Shown: positions 32,549 through 42,360, counted from the stretch's first letter. The stretch is DNA of 64,000 bases from Streptomyces sp. FIT100 (GCF_024584805.1 NZ_CP075715.1:4350526-4414525), one strand, 5' to 3'. Notes: generated from the sequence alone by a model not told the origin. Numbers and translations are program-made.

Positions 32549-34979
32549 GGAGGACCGTCAGCAGGCGGACGGCGGCGCGTTTGTGCAGCGGGTCGTTGCC
32601 GTTGCCGCACTTGGGGGACTGGATGCATGACGGGCAGCCGGCCTCGCACTCGCAGGATGCGATGGCCTCCCGGGTCGCGGTCAGCCACTCGCGGGCGGTG
32701 TGGAAGGCCCGCTCGGCGAAGCCCGCCCCGCCCGGGTGGCCGTCGTAGACGAAGACGGTCGGCAGCAGGGTGTCCGGGTGCAGCGGGACCGAGACGCCGC
32801 CGATGTCCCAGCGGTCGCACGTGGCGAAGAGGGGGAGCATCCCGATGGAGGCGTGCTCGGCCGCGTGGAGGGCGCCGCCCAGCTGCTCCGGGTTCACCCG
32901 AGCGGCGTCCAGCTGGTCCTCGGTGACCGTCCACCACACGGCCCTGGTCCGCAGGGTGCGCGATGGCAGGTCGAGTTTGGTCTCACCGAGCACCTCCCCG
33001 GTGATCAGCTTGCGGCGGAGGAAGGAGACGACCTGGTTGGTGACCTCGACGGAGCCGTAGCAGAGCCGGCCGGCGCCCCAGGGGATCTCGGTGTCGGTTT
33101 CCAGGACGGAGATGGAGGTGGTGTCGCGGGCGGTGGTGGAGTACGGCGGGTTCGCCTCCTCGACGAGGGCGACCGAGTCCTCCAGGTCCAGCTGCTTCAC
33201 CAGGTACGTACGGCCCTGGTGGAGGTGGACGGCCCCGTCGTGCACGGCGGCGTGGGAGGCCGGCTCGTCGACGGTCCCGAGCAGCCTGCCGGTCGCGGCC
33301 TCGACGATCTGCACCGGCCGGCCGCCCTCACCGCGGATGTCGGTCAGGTCGGCAGCCCGCTCGCGCCGGGTCCAGTACCAGCCCGCGGCGCGCCTGCGCA
33401 GCAGTCCGGCGCTCTCCAGCTGGGGCAGCAGCTCCGGCACGGCGGGGCCGAACAGGGCGAGGTCGTCCTCCGTCAGGGGCAGCTCCGCGGCGGCCGCGCA
33501 GAGGTGCGGGGCAAGGACGTACGGGTTGTCCGGATCGAGGACGGTGGACTCCACCGGCTGCCGGAAGAGCGCCTCGGGGTGGTGGACGAGGAAGGTGTCC
33601 AGCGGGTCGTCTCGGGCGACCAGCACCGCGAGAGCGCCCTGCCCGGAGCGCCCCGCCCGGCCTGCCTGCTGCCACAGCGAGGCCCGGGTGCCCGGATAGC
33701 CGGCGATCACGACCGCGTCCAGGCCGGAGACGTCCACGCCGAGCTCCAGGGCGGTCGTGGCGGCCAGACCGAGCAGCTCGCCCGAGTGCAGAGCCTGCTC
33801 CAGGGCGCGGCGCTCCTCCGGGAGGTAGCCGCCCCGGTAGGCGGCGACTCTGCGGGCGAGGGAGCGGTCGACCTCGGCCAGGCGTTCCTGAGCGATGACG
33901 GAGATCAGTTCGGCGCCGCGCCGGGAGCGTACGAAGGCGACCGAGCGGACGCCCTGGACGGTCAGGTCGGTGAGGAGGTCGGCGGTCTCCGCGGTGGCCG
34001 TGCGGCGCACCGGGGCGCCCTTCTCGCCGTGCAGCTCGGTGAGCGGGGGCTCCCAGAGGGCGAAGACGAGCTCGCCGCGGGGCGAGGCGTCGTCGGAGAC
34101 CTCGGTGACCGGCAGGCCGGTGAGGCGGCGGGCGGCGACGGCGGGTTCCGCGGCGGTGGCCGAGGCGAGGAGGAAGACGGGATGCGCACCGTAGCGGGCG
34201 CACACACGGCGCAGCCGCCGCAGGACCTGGGCGACGTGGGAGCCGAAGACGCCCCGGTAGGTGTGGCACTCGTCGATGACGACATAGCGCAGCGAGCGCA
34301 GGAAGGAGGACCAGCGGGGGTGCGAGGGAAGTATCCCGCGGTGGAGCATGTCGGGATTGGTGAGCACATAGTTCGCGTACTGGCGCACCCACTCGCGCTC
34401 TTCGACGGGTGTGTCCCCGTCGTACACGGCCGGGCGCACACGGTTGCCCAGCGGTGCCGCGAGCTCTCTGACGGCGCGGCGCTGGTCGGCGGCCAGGGCC
34501 TTGGTCGGGGCGAGGTAGAGGGCCGTGGTGCCGCGCCCGTTGGGGGCCTCGGCGCCGTCGAGGAGCGTGCTGAGCACCGGGGCGAGATACGCAAGCGACT
34601 TGCCGGAGGCGGTGCCGGTGGCGATCACTACCGATTCGCCGTCCAGGGCGTGCTCCGCGGCCGCCGCCTGGTGGGCCCAGGGGTGCTCGATACCGGCCGT
34701 TCGAATGGCGTTGATCACTTCCGCACGGATGCGGTGCGGCCATACGGCATGGCGCCCCGGCCTGGGGGGCAAGTGCTCCGTATGAGTGATGCGCGCAGCC
34801 CGGCCCGCCCCTGCGGTGAGCCGGTCGAGGACCGTACCGGGGGAGGGGCGGGTTTCCCCGCTCTCGGGAGGTCGTCTGGGACGGTGATTCTGTGCCATCG
34901 GCACCGAGTGTGTCACCGGCGTGACGGACAATGGTCCCAAGGCGTCGTGCATGGCTGCTGGTAAGTGATTGAATGCCAT
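32406..34979 (-). CDS. DEAD/DEAH-box helicase with a Cys4 (DUF1998-type) C-terminus
   Basis: About 857 residues. ATGTASGKSLAY is Walker A, VIDECHTYRG the DECH box, SATAAEP motif III and QQAGRAGRSGQG motif VI. CECEAGCPSCIQSPKCGNGN near the end is a four-cysteine site as in MrfA/Hrq1-like helicases of the DUF1998 group, which are linked to DNA crosslink repair. The start is uncertain: the ATG at 34979 was used, but no good ribosome site is seen and later ATGs exist. It is divergent from bldG. Confidence 0.88.
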   Translation of the reverse strand: MAFNHLPAAMHDALGPLSVTPVTHSVPMAQNHRPRRPPESGETRPSPGTVLDRLTAGAGRAARITHTEHLPPRPGRHAVWPHRIRAEVINAIRTAGIEHPWAHQAAAAEHALDGESVVIATGTASGKSLAYLAPVLSTLLDGAEAPNGRGTTALYLAPTKALAADQRRAVRELAAPLGNRVRPAVYDGDTPVEEREWVRQYANYVLTNPDMLHRGILPSHPRWSSFLRSLRYVVIDECHTYRGVFGSHVAQVLRRLRRVCARYGAHPVFLLASATAAEPAVAARRLTGLPVTEVSDDASPRGELVFALWEPPLTELHGEKGAPVRRTATAETADLLTDLTVQGVRSVAFVRSRRGAELISVIAQERLAEVDRSLARRVAAYRGGYLPEERRALEQALHSGELLGLAATTALELGVDVSGLDAVVIAGYPGTRASLWQQAGRAGRSGQGALAVLVARDDPLDTFLVHHPEALFRQPVESTVLDPDNPYVLAPHLCAAAAELPLTEDDLALFGPAVPELLPQLESAGLLRRRAAGWYWTRRERAADLTDIRGEGGRPVQIVEAATGRLLGTVDEPASHAAVHDGAVHLHQGRTYLVKQLDLEDSVALVEEANPPYSTTARDTTSISVLETDTEIPWGAGRLCYGSVEVTNQVVSFLRRKLITGEVLGETKLDLPSRTLRTRAVWWTVTEDQLDAARVNPEQLGGALHAAEHASIGMLPLFATCDRWDIGGVSVPLHPDTLLPTVFVYDGHPGGAGFAERAFHTAREWLTATREAIASCECEAGCPSCIQSPKCGNGNDPLHKRAAVRLLTVLLREAPQAPAEGEVPEVPGPQEPPDGPADLSPASREGRLRHPEDPPGI

Positions 34980-35058
34980 CGCGGCTGGCGATCCGTCCCC
35001 TGGCTCCGTCGGGGAGACCCGAGGGGCGACCGCTCGATAGCAAGGTGCTGGAGGATCC

Positions 35059-35412
35059 GTGGACCTGTCCCTGTCGACTCGCAATGTTTCCGGCCCTGGT
35101 GGCGACCGTACGGTCGTCGAGGTCGGTGGCGAGATTGATGTGTATACCGCGCCCAAGCTGCGCGAGCAGTTGGTCGAGTTGGTGAACGACGGCAGCTACC
35201 ACCTGGTTGTCGACATGGAGGGTGTGGACTTCCTCGACTCGACCGGCCTCGGCGTGCTCGTGGGCGGTCTCAAGCGTGTGCGTGCGCACGAAGGCTCGCT
35301 CCGTCTCGTCTGCAACCAGGAGCGCATTCTCAAGATCTTCCGGATCACCGGTCTGACCAAGGTGTTCCCCATCCACACCACGGTCGACGAGGCCGTCGCG
35401 GCGACGGACTGA
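35059..35412 (+). CDS. bldG: Anti-sigma factor antagonist BldG
   Basis: 117 residues with a STAS fold. DFLDSTGLGVLVGG contains the phosphorylatable Ser61 that switches binding to the anti-sigma factor. In S. coelicolor bldG is required for aerial hyphae and antibiotic production (established). The GTG start at 35059 is preceded by GGAGG. The partner anti-sigma gene follows after 199 bases. Confidence 0.96.
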   Translation: MDLSLSTRNVSGPGGDRTVVEVGGEIDVYTAPKLREQLVELVNDGSYHLVVDMEGVDFLDSTGLGVLVGGLKRVRAHEGSLRLVCNQERILKIFRITGLTKVFPIHTTVDEAVAATD

Positions 35413-35611
35413 GTCGCCGGAGGGCTCTGGGAGGGGTTCCGGACCGTTCAGTCGGTCCGGTGCCTCTCGGGAGCGCTGGGGAGCTTCTGGGGCCGGATTC
35501 GAACGGTTCGGATCCGGGTCCGGTCGGCTGCCGGAAGAAACAGGGGTTCCGGGCGCAAGCCCGGGCCCTGGAGATGCACGCTCGCACGCTCGTACGTCCG
35601 AGGGGGACCGC

Positions 35612-36109
35612 ATGGCCACCGTTGAACTCCGCTTCAGCGCCCAGCCCGAGCATGTCAGGACGGCCCGACTGGTGGCCGCTGCTGTCGCGCGCCGGGCCGG
35701 GGTCGACGAGGCGGCGCTGGACGAGGTCAGGCTCGCCGTCGGCGAGGCGTGCAGCCGGGCGGTCGGGCTGCACCGCAGCAACGGCATCACCGCCCCCGTG
35801 CGGGTCGTGCTGACCGAGGAGGAGAAGACGTTCACCATCGAGGTGGGCGATGAAGTGCCGGGTCCGGGCGGCGCCACCGAGGCCGAGGCCGAGGCCGAAG
35901 CCGACGCCGAATCCGGTTCCGGTTCTGAGTCCGGTCGCGGTTCCGGTTCCGTCGGGCAGTCCGGCGAGCAGGAGAGCGACGCCGGTGAGGACGAGATGGG
36001 GCTCGCGGTGATCAGCGGGCTCGTGGACGACGTCGAGGTGGTGACGGGCAAGGACGGCGGCGTCATCCGGATGAGCTGGCCGACACCCCAGGCCACGATC
36101 GTGCCCTGA
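35612..36109 (+). CDS. BldG-partner anti-sigma factor (RsbW-like, SCO3548 type)
   Basis: 165 residues of the GHKL/HATPase fold. The N-box segment LAVGEACSRAVGLHR has Arg49 where RsbW-type kinases have the Mg2+-binding Asn (EACTNAV). An acidic Glu/Ala then Gly/Ser-rich insert fills about 90-125, and MGLAVISGLVDDVEV represents the G-box side. In S. coelicolor the orthologue is recalled to bind BldG. The altered N-box makes ordinary kinase activity doubtful, so BldG may be phosphorylated by another kinase (inference). Confidence 0.88.
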   Translation: MATVELRFSAQPEHVRTARLVAAAVARRAGVDEAALDEVRLAVGEACSRAVGLHRSNGITAPVRVVLTEEEKTFTIEVGDEVPGPGGATEAEAEAEADAESGSGSESGRGSGSVGQSGEQESDAGEDEMGLAVISGLVDDVEVVTGKDGGVIRMSWPTPQATIVP

Positions 36110-36412
36110 TTTGTCACGCCCCCTTGACGGCGAGGCGGCAGGCCGCTGACGGCCCGTGTGCGTCACGCTGACGGCCGCCCGCACGTACGTCCCTCTGAGA
36201 GGCCCTGCTGAGCAGGGCCTTTTTCATTTTCCTAGATCATTGATCAAGCGTCAATGCTTTTGCCCCATTACCGCTTTCGGGGGTAATCGTGGAGCGCGAT
36301 CATTTGCTGAGTAGCAAGTCAAGGTCAATTCCATTTGCGGCGCCCTGTTTTGATCAGGTCCCGCTACCTACAATCCGTCCACATCTTGAGCTCTGAACGT
36401 CAAGGAGGACGA
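36110..36412. other. Intergenic region upstream of hppA
   Basis: About 300 bases. It holds the bldG-operon terminator and an AT-richer stretch (36230-36370) that presumably carries the hppA promoter. No further element could be assigned. Confidence 0.5.
36200..36224 (+). terminator. Rho-independent terminator after the bldG operon
   Basis: aggccctgct-g-agcagggcct is a perfect palindrome followed by TTTTC and ATTTTC, a rare canonical U-tract for this genome. Confidence 0.9.
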
Positions 36413-38809
36413 ATGGCGGGGCTCTTCAACCCACACCTGACCGACCACCCCACTTCTCTCGCGGCCGCGGTACTCACCGATGACAACAGGATGATCGTCA
36501 TCGTGATCGCGGCCATCGCCCTGGCGGCGCTGGTCGTCGCCCAGCTGCTGGTGCGCCAGGTGCTGGCGGCCGGCGAAGGCACCGATTCCATGAAGAAGAT
36601 CGCGGCTGCCGTCCAGGAAGGCGCGAATGCCTATCTGGCCCGGCAGTTGCGCACCCTCGGCATCTTCGCCGTCGTCGTGTTCTTCCTGTTGATGCTGTTG
36701 CCGGCCGACAACTGGTCCCAACGTGCGGGACGTTCGGTGTTCTTCCTGGTGGGCGCGCTGTTCTCGGCCGCCACCGGATACATCGGCATGCGTCTTGCCG
36801 TACGCAGCAATGTGCGCGTGGCCGCGGCCGCGCGCGAGGCCACACCGGCGGAAGGCGAGCCGGAAAAGGATCTGACGGCCGTCGCGCACAAGGCCATGAA
36901 GATCGCTTTCCGTACGGGCGGCGTGGTCGGCATGTTCACGGTGGGCCTCGGCCTGCTCGGTGCCTCCTGCGTGGTTCTCGTCTACGCGGCGGACGCCCCC
37001 AAGGTCCTGGAGGGCTTCGGCCTCGGGGCCGCGCTCATCGCCATGTTCATGCGTGTCGGCGGCGGCATCTTCACCAAGGCCGCGGACGTCGGCGCCGACC
37101 TCGTCGGCAAGGTCGAGCAGGGCATCCCCGAGGACGACCCGCGCAACGCGGCCACCATCGCCGACAACGTCGGTGACAACGTCGGCGACTGCGCGGGAAT
37201 GGCCGCCGACCTCTTCGAGTCGTACGCCGTCACGCTCGTCGCGGCGCTCATCCTCGGCAAGGCCGCCTTCGGCGATCTGGGTCTGGCCTTCCCGCTGATC
37301 GTCCCGGCGATCGGCGTGGTCACCGCGATGATCGGCATCTTCGCGGTCGCCCCGCGGCGCGCCGACCGCAGCGGGATGACCGCCATCAACCGCGGATTCT
37401 TCATCTCCGCGGTGATCTCGCTCGCCCTGGTGGCCGTGGCCGTGTTCGCGTACCTGCCGTCGAGCTACGCGGAGCTGGACGGTGTCACCGAGGCCGCGAT
37501 CCTCAGCCACGCCGGCGACCCGCGCATCCTCGCGCTCGTCGCCGTCGGCATCGGCATCGTGCTCGCGGCCCTGATCCAGCAGCTGACCGGGTACTTCACC
37601 GAGACGACCCGCCGTCCCGTCCGGGACATCGGCAAGTCGTCGCTGACCGGCGCGGCCACCGTCGTCCTCGCCGGCATCTCCATCGGCCTGGAATCGGCCG
37701 TCTACACGGCGCTGTTGATCGGTCTGGGCGTGTACGGCGCGTTCCTGCTCGGCGGCACGTCGATCATGCTCGCGCTGTTCGCGGTGGCGCTGGCCGGCAC
37801 CGGTCTGCTCACCACCGTCGGCGTCATCGTCGCCATGGACACCTTCGGCCCCGTCTCCGACAACGCCCAGGGCATCGCCGAGATGTCGGGCGACGTCCAG
37901 GGCGCGGGCGCGCAGGTCCTCACCGACCTCGACGCCGTCGGCAACACCACGAAGGCGATCACGAAGGGCATCGCCATCGCGACCGCGGTACTCGCCGCGG
38001 CCGCGCTCTTCGGCTCGTACCGCGACGCGATCGCCACCGCCGTCGCGGAGGTCGGCGCCAAGGCCGGGGAGATGACCCTGAGCCTGGACATCTCGCAGCC
38101 CAACAACCTGGTGGGGCTGGTCCTCGGAGCCGCGGTCGTCTTCCTCTTCTCGGGGCTGGCGATCAACGCCGTCTCCCGGTCGGCGGGTTCGGTGGTCTAC
38201 GAGGTGCGCCGACAGTTCCGCGAGCACCCCGGGATCATGGACTACAGCGAGAAGCCGGAGTACGGACGCGTCGTCGACATCTGCACGAAGGACGCCCTGC
38301 GCGAACTGGCCACGCCCGGCCTGCTCGCCGTGATGGCGCCCATCGCCGTCGGCTTCACGCTCGGCGTCGGTGCCCTCGGCTCGTACCTGGCGGGTGCCAT
38401 CGGCACCGGCACGCTGATGGCCGTCTTCCTCGCCAATTCCGGTGGCGCGTGGGACAACGCCAAGAAGCTGGTCGAGGACGGCCACCACGGCGGCAAGGGC
38501 AGCGAGGCGCACGCGGCGACGGTCATCGGCGACACGGTCGGCGATCCGTTCAAGGACACCGCGGGCCCCGCGATCAACCCGCTGCTGAAGGTGATGAACC
38601 TGGTGGCGCTGCTGATCGCTCCCGCGATCGTGCAGTTCAGTTACGGCAACGACGCCAGCCCGGGCGTACGGGCGATCGTGGCGGCGCTCGCGATCGTGGT
38701 CATCATCGGCGCCGTGTACGTCTCGAAGCGGCGTTCCGTCGTCGTGAGTGACGAAGGCAACGCCGCCGAGCGGACGGCGAAGTCACAGGACCCGGCGGTC
38801 GTTTCGTAG
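36413..38809 (+). CDS. hppA: Membrane-bound H+-translocating pyrophosphatase
   Basis: 798 residues and about 16 membrane segments. It couples pyrophosphate hydrolysis to proton export. DVGADLVGKVE is the PPi-binding motif and DDPRNAATIADNVGDNVGDCAGM the acidic loop. GNTTKAITKG has Lys514 and Thr517 at the positions that mark the K+-independent subclass. The start ATG at 36413 follows a strong AAGGAGG. Confidence 0.96.
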   Translation: MAGLFNPHLTDHPTSLAAAVLTDDNRMIVIVIAAIALAALVVAQLLVRQVLAAGEGTDSMKKIAAAVQEGANAYLARQLRTLGIFAVVVFFLLMLLPADNWSQRAGRSVFFLVGALFSAATGYIGMRLAVRSNVRVAAAAREATPAEGEPEKDLTAVAHKAMKIAFRTGGVVGMFTVGLGLLGASCVVLVYAADAPKVLEGFGLGAALIAMFMRVGGGIFTKAADVGADLVGKVEQGIPEDDPRNAATIADNVGDNVGDCAGMAADLFESYAVTLVAALILGKAAFGDLGLAFPLIVPAIGVVTAMIGIFAVAPRRADRSGMTAINRGFFISAVISLALVAVAVFAYLPSSYAELDGVTEAAILSHAGDPRILALVAVGIGIVLAALIQQLTGYFTETTRRPVRDIGKSSLTGAATVVLAGISIGLESAVYTALLIGLGVYGAFLLGGTSIMLALFAVALAGTGLLTTVGVIVAMDTFGPVSDNAQGIAEMSGDVQGAGAQVLTDLDAVGNTTKAITKGIAIATAVLAAAALFGSYRDAIATAVAEVGAKAGEMTLSLDISQPNNLVGLVLGAAVVFLFSGLAINAVSRSAGSVVYEVRRQFREHPGIMDYSEKPEYGRVVDICTKDALRELATPGLLAVMAPIAVGFTLGVGALGSYLAGAIGTGTLMAVFLANSGGAWDNAKKLVEDGHHGGKGSEAHAATVIGDTVGDPFKDTAGPAINPLLKVMNLVALLIAPAIVQFSYGNDASPGVRAIVAALAIVVIIGAVYVSKRRSVVVSDEGNAAERTAKSQDPAVVS

Positions 38810-38816
38810 ACCGTCG

Positions 38817-38841
38817 CCGCCGGGGCTCAGGGCCCCGGCGG
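38817..38841 (+). terminator. Terminator hairpin after hppA
   Basis: ccgccggggc (38817-38826) pairs with gccccggcgg (38832-38841) around tcagg, starting eight bases after the stop. No U-tract. Confidence 0.75.
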
Positions 38842-39077
38842 AAGTCCCTGCTCAAAGTACGGGCGGGCGACGCGGATTGACGCGTTGCCCGCCCGTTCGC
38901 ATGTCCGCGCACCGTTCCGGCGCCGTGCGTCGGCCGACCGGAATGAGCCGAGGTGAGAGCCTTCTCTCTCTTGGTGCAAATGGCTTCAATGGCGTACATA
39001 ATGGACGTCTGTCATGCGATAGTCGTGCCGTTGGCGTGTATGTTCCGGGGCCGAGAGCCTTGGAAGGGATCGATCCG

Positions 39078-39737
39078 GTGAAGGTGAAGAAGAAGTTCGC
39101 AACCGCGCTGTCCGGCAGTGCGCTCCTGGTGCTGGCGCTGTCCGGCTGCACCGGCGACGACAGCGACGCCAAGGTGAATGCCTGGGCCAAGACGGTCTGC
39201 GACCAGGCGCAGCCGCAGATCCAGAAGAGGGCCGACGCCCAGCAGGCGATCATCTCGACCGCCGCCGACGGCAAGCCTGCCGATATCCAGGCCGCGGACT
39301 CGAAGGCCTTCCAGGACATCGCCGCCGCCAACAAGGCGCTGGCCGCGGCAGTGCAGGAGGCCGGTACGCCGCCGGTCGAGAACGGCGAGAAGCTGCAGCA
39401 GGACGCCGTCAAGGAGCTCAACGCCACCTCCGTCGCCTACCTGGACCTGAAGAAGAAGGTCGACGCGCTCGACCCGAAGGACCAGCAGAAGTTCGCCGAC
39501 GGACTGCAGGGCGTCGCCGACGGTCTGGCGAAGATCGAGAAGATGGACCAGGACTCCCTGTCCAAGCTGCAGTCCGGCGAGTTGGGCCAGGCGATGGCGA
39601 AGGAGCCCGGCTGCCAGAAGGTCAAGCCGTCGTCGACCGCCAACCCCGGCTCGGACGCGTCCGCGCCGGCGAGCAAGCCGTCGAACGCCTCCGGACCGTC
39701 CAAGTCCCCTGCCACGTCGAAGTCCGCGGACGAGTAG
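39078..39737 (+). CDS. Secreted lipoprotein of unknown function
   Basis: 219 residues (GTG start). The signal peptide VKVKKKFATALSGSALLVLA ends in the lipobox LSG-Cys24, so the protein is predicted to be lipid-anchored on the outer face of the membrane. The mature part is mostly alpha-helical, charged and lacks known catalytic motifs; two cysteines (in KTVCDQ and EPGCQK) may pair. A Ser/Pro/Ala/Lys tail ends the protein. A conserved small actinobacterial lipoprotein, but I know no function. Confidence 0.82.
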   Translation: MKVKKKFATALSGSALLVLALSGCTGDDSDAKVNAWAKTVCDQAQPQIQKRADAQQAIISTAADGKPADIQAADSKAFQDIAAANKALAAAVQEAGTPPVENGEKLQQDAVKELNATSVAYLDLKKKVDALDPKDQQKFADGLQGVADGLAKIEKMDQDSLSKLQSGELGQAMAKEPGCQKVKPSSTANPGSDASAPASKPSNASGPSKSPATSKSADE

Positions 39738-40058
39738 ACCCCGGCAGCCCAGGTCCCGTCGCTCGGCCCGTGCCCGCCATCGGCCGGGCGGCGCCCGCGG
39801 GCGCAACCATCCGGGGCCGCAACCATCCGGTGCCGCAGCCGGTACGAGAACGCAGCCGGTACGAGGCGGCGCCGCACCCGTACGGGGCGGCACCCGTACG
39901 AGGTCGGCCCGGCACCCGCGGGTCGCCGCGGTCGCGGCCGCGGCCGGGCCGTCCGGTCCGCGTCCCCGTGATCGACGTACAGGGCATGCCCGGGACGGGA
40001 TGCCCCACTGCCCGCGCGGCAGGGGTGACCGCCGTGGCCCGCGGGAGAGAATGGGCGC
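39738..40058. other. Intergenic region with a degenerate 16-bp repeat array
   Basis: About 320 bases. It is dominated by the repeat array at 39803-39900. No gene is supported; frames crossing it owe their length to high GC. Confidence 0.55.
39803..39900. repeat. Degenerate tandem array of 16-17-bp units, evolving as pairs
   Basis: gcaaccatccgg occurs at 39803 and 39819, gcagccggtacga at 39835 and 39852, and gcacccgtacg at 39874 and 39890. Spacing is 16, 16, 17, 22 and 16 bases. Neighbouring units are most alike, as in a homogenising tandem array. Confidence 0.7.
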
Positions 40059-41579
40059 GTGAGTACGACCAGCCTTGCCGCAGACCTCCCCGTCCCCGAT
40101 CAGTCCGCCCGGCTCCGCGACGCCCTGCTCGCCGCCGACTTCACCGCCGACGGGCTGCTCGACCTGCTGGGCGGGTCCGCCTATGCGGCCCTCGCCCGCA
40201 GTGAGACCGTTCCGGCGCTGCGCGCCACACGCGGGGACTCCCCGCTGGAGACGCTCGTCCGGCTCTTCCTGCTCCAGCGGGCGGTGTCGCCCGAGCGCGC
40301 GCGGGCCGCGCTGCCGCTGGACGTGGCGCTCGCCGGCGGCTGGCTGACCGAGGACGGCGACGACGGGGTGCGGGCGACGGTGGACATCCGCCCCTACGGC
40401 GGGCCCGACGGTCAGGACTGGTTCATCGTCTCCGACCTCGGCTGCGCGGTCGGCGGAGCGGGCGGGGCCGGCGGCCGGGCCGAGGGCGTCGTGCTCGGCG
40501 TCGGCGGCGCTTCCACCACGCTCGCCGGGCTCACCGTCCGCACGCCGGTGTCCTCCGCCCTCGACATCGGCACGGGCTCCGGGATCCAGGCGCTGCACGC
40601 CACCCAGCACGCCACCCGGGTCACCGCCACCGATCTCAACCCGCGGGCGCTGGTCTTCGCCCGGCTCACCCTCGCGCTGTCCGGAGCGCCCGAAGCCGAT
40701 CTGCGCGAGGGCTCGCTCTTCGCGCCGGTGGAGTCGGAGACGTACGACCTGATCGTGTCCAACCCGCCCTTCGTCATCTCTCCCGGCGCCCGGCTGACGT
40801 ACCGGGACGGCGGGATGGGCGGGGACGATCTGTGCCGCTCGCTCGTTCAGGAGTCGGGGGAGCGGTTGAACGAAGGGGGGTTCGCGCACTTCCTCGCCAA
40901 CTGGCAGCACGTGGAAGGGGAGGACTGGCAGGAGCGGGTGCGCTCCTGGGTGCCGCGCGGATGCGATGCCTGGATCGTCCAGCGCGAGGTGCAGGACGTG
41001 ACGCAGTACGCCGAGCTGTGGCTCCGGGACAGCGGTGACCACCGCACCGCTCCCGAGGAGTACGCGGCGCGCTACGACGCGTGGCTGGACGAGTTCGAGG
41101 CGCGTGGGACCAAGGCGGTCGGCTTCGGCTGGATCTCGCTCCGGAAGTCCGGGGCGGCGCAGCCGTCGATCGTCGTGGAGGAGTGGCCGCACCCCGTCGA
41201 GCAGCCCCTCGGCGAGACGGTGCGGGCCCATTTCGAGCGGCAGGACTATCTGCGGACGCACGACGACGCGGCGCTGCTCGCGGACGCCTTCGTGCTGGCC
41301 CCTGAGGTCATGCAGGAGCAGGTCGGACTGCCGGGCGCCGAGGATCCCGAGCACGTCGTGCTGCGGCAGAACCGCGGCATGCGCCGTGCGACGAAGGTCG
41401 ACCATGTCGGCGCGGGCTTCGCCGGGGTCTGCGACGGCACGCTGAGCGCCGGACGCATCCTCGACGCCATCGCCCAGCTCGTCGGCGAGGACCCGGTGCT
41501 GCTCCGGGACCGTACGCCACAGGCGATCAGGGTGCTCGTCGCTGAAGGCTTCCTGGAGCCGTCCCCGGAGCGCGGATAG
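40059..41579 (+). CDS. SAM-dependent methyltransferase with an NPPF motif
   Basis: 506 residues (GTG start). ALDIGTGSGIQALHA is the SAM-binding motif I and VSNPPFVISPG (Asn235-Pro-Pro-Phe) is the motif of enzymes that methylate planar amide or amine nitrogen, such as HemK/PrmC, RsmC and TrmN6-like. An N-terminal helical domain and an unusual C-terminal domain flank the catalytic core. Substrate unknown; rRNA, tRNA or protein glutamine are candidates. Confidence 0.85.
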   Translation: MSTTSLAADLPVPDQSARLRDALLAADFTADGLLDLLGGSAYAALARSETVPALRATRGDSPLETLVRLFLLQRAVSPERARAALPLDVALAGGWLTEDGDDGVRATVDIRPYGGPDGQDWFIVSDLGCAVGGAGGAGGRAEGVVLGVGGASTTLAGLTVRTPVSSALDIGTGSGIQALHATQHATRVTATDLNPRALVFARLTLALSGAPEADLREGSLFAPVESETYDLIVSNPPFVISPGARLTYRDGGMGGDDLCRSLVQESGERLNEGGFAHFLANWQHVEGEDWQERVRSWVPRGCDAWIVQREVQDVTQYAELWLRDSGDHRTAPEEYAARYDAWLDEFEARGTKAVGFGWISLRKSGAAQPSIVVEEWPHPVEQPLGETVRAHFERQDYLRTHDDAALLADAFVLAPEVMQEQVGLPGAEDPEHVVLRQNRGMRRATKVDHVGAGFAGVCDGTLSAGRILDAIAQLVGEDPVLLRDRTPQAIRVLVAEGFLEPSPERG

Positions 41580-41878
41580 CGGGCGACGGGCCGGAGCCGA
41601 CCGTGTGAATCCGGTCATAGGCCACACGTCGGGTGCACCCCTGGTGCGTACGGGTCACGGGGCACGGGGCTGCACGGCGGGTCCACGGAGGAGGCGCCTC
41701 CTGTTCCGTTTCTGTCGTTCTGTCGTTCTGTCGTTCTGCCGGCAGCTCCTGCGCACGACCGGCGCCGCCCGGGTGAACCCTCACCGCGTTCACGCGGAAT
41801 TCGCGTGGGTGACGCCCGGAGGTGTCAGCCTCGGCCCCAGGGGCATCCCGGAGGCAGGCCGAGGAGGAGGAGACGCGC
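41580..41878. other. Intergenic region upstream of the small membrane protein gene
   Basis: About 300 bases with a short gttctgtc tandem repeat (about 41711-41740). No gene is supported. Confidence 0.5.
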
Positions 41879-42076
41879 ATGGAGAGCGGTCCGGCGATCT
41901 TCGCGGGAACGGCATTCGCGCTGTTCGGAGCGGCACTGCTGGTGTGGACGGGTGCGCGCGTCCTGCACCGCGCGCCGGTCGCACACGGTGTGAACCGCGC
42001 CACCGCCGCCGCCCTCACCGCGATCTTCGGAACCGTCTTCCTCGTCGCCGGCGTCTGGTGCTTCAGCCGCGTCTGA
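41879..42076 (+). CDS. Small two-helix membrane protein
   Basis: 65 residues beginning MESGPAIFAGTAFALFGAAL. Two hydrophobic helices (about 5-25 and 42-62) are separated by a short basic loop (RVLHRAPVAHGVNR). A purine run GAGGAGGAGGAGA lies directly upstream and supports this start. Function unknown; it may be conserved next to topA. Confidence 0.65.
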   Translation: MESGPAIFAGTAFALFGAALLVWTGARVLHRAPVAHGVNRATAAALTAIFGTVFLVAGVWCFSRV

Positions 42077-42360
42077 GCACCCCTGCGCCCACGCCGCCCA
42101 GGGCGCCTGCGCCCACCCCGCCGGGCGACCGTCCTGGCGCCGCCCCGCGCGGCACGCCCTGAGACCGGCATGGCGGTCCGGGCGGCAGGAATGCCTGGAG
42201 TCGGGTTACCGTTCGAGTGGCCGTTGCGAGCTTTTGCCGTTTGACACGGGGGCGGGTTGTACCGTCACACTCCGCAGCGACAGCAGTGGCAGTACGGCCC
42301 GTACGCCGTACGCCGTGCGCGTACGTGCCCACCGAGCGTCGACCGGAGAGAAGAGCGAAG

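Noticed and set aside
39803..39900. Possible CRISPR array
   Set aside because: Units of about 16 bases follow each other without unique spacers, and there are no cas genes. It is a tandem repeat.
42241..42270. A TTGACA box as a topA promoter
   Set aside because: TTGACA is present, but no convincing -10 at 16-19 bases spacing was found, so it was not listed as a feature.
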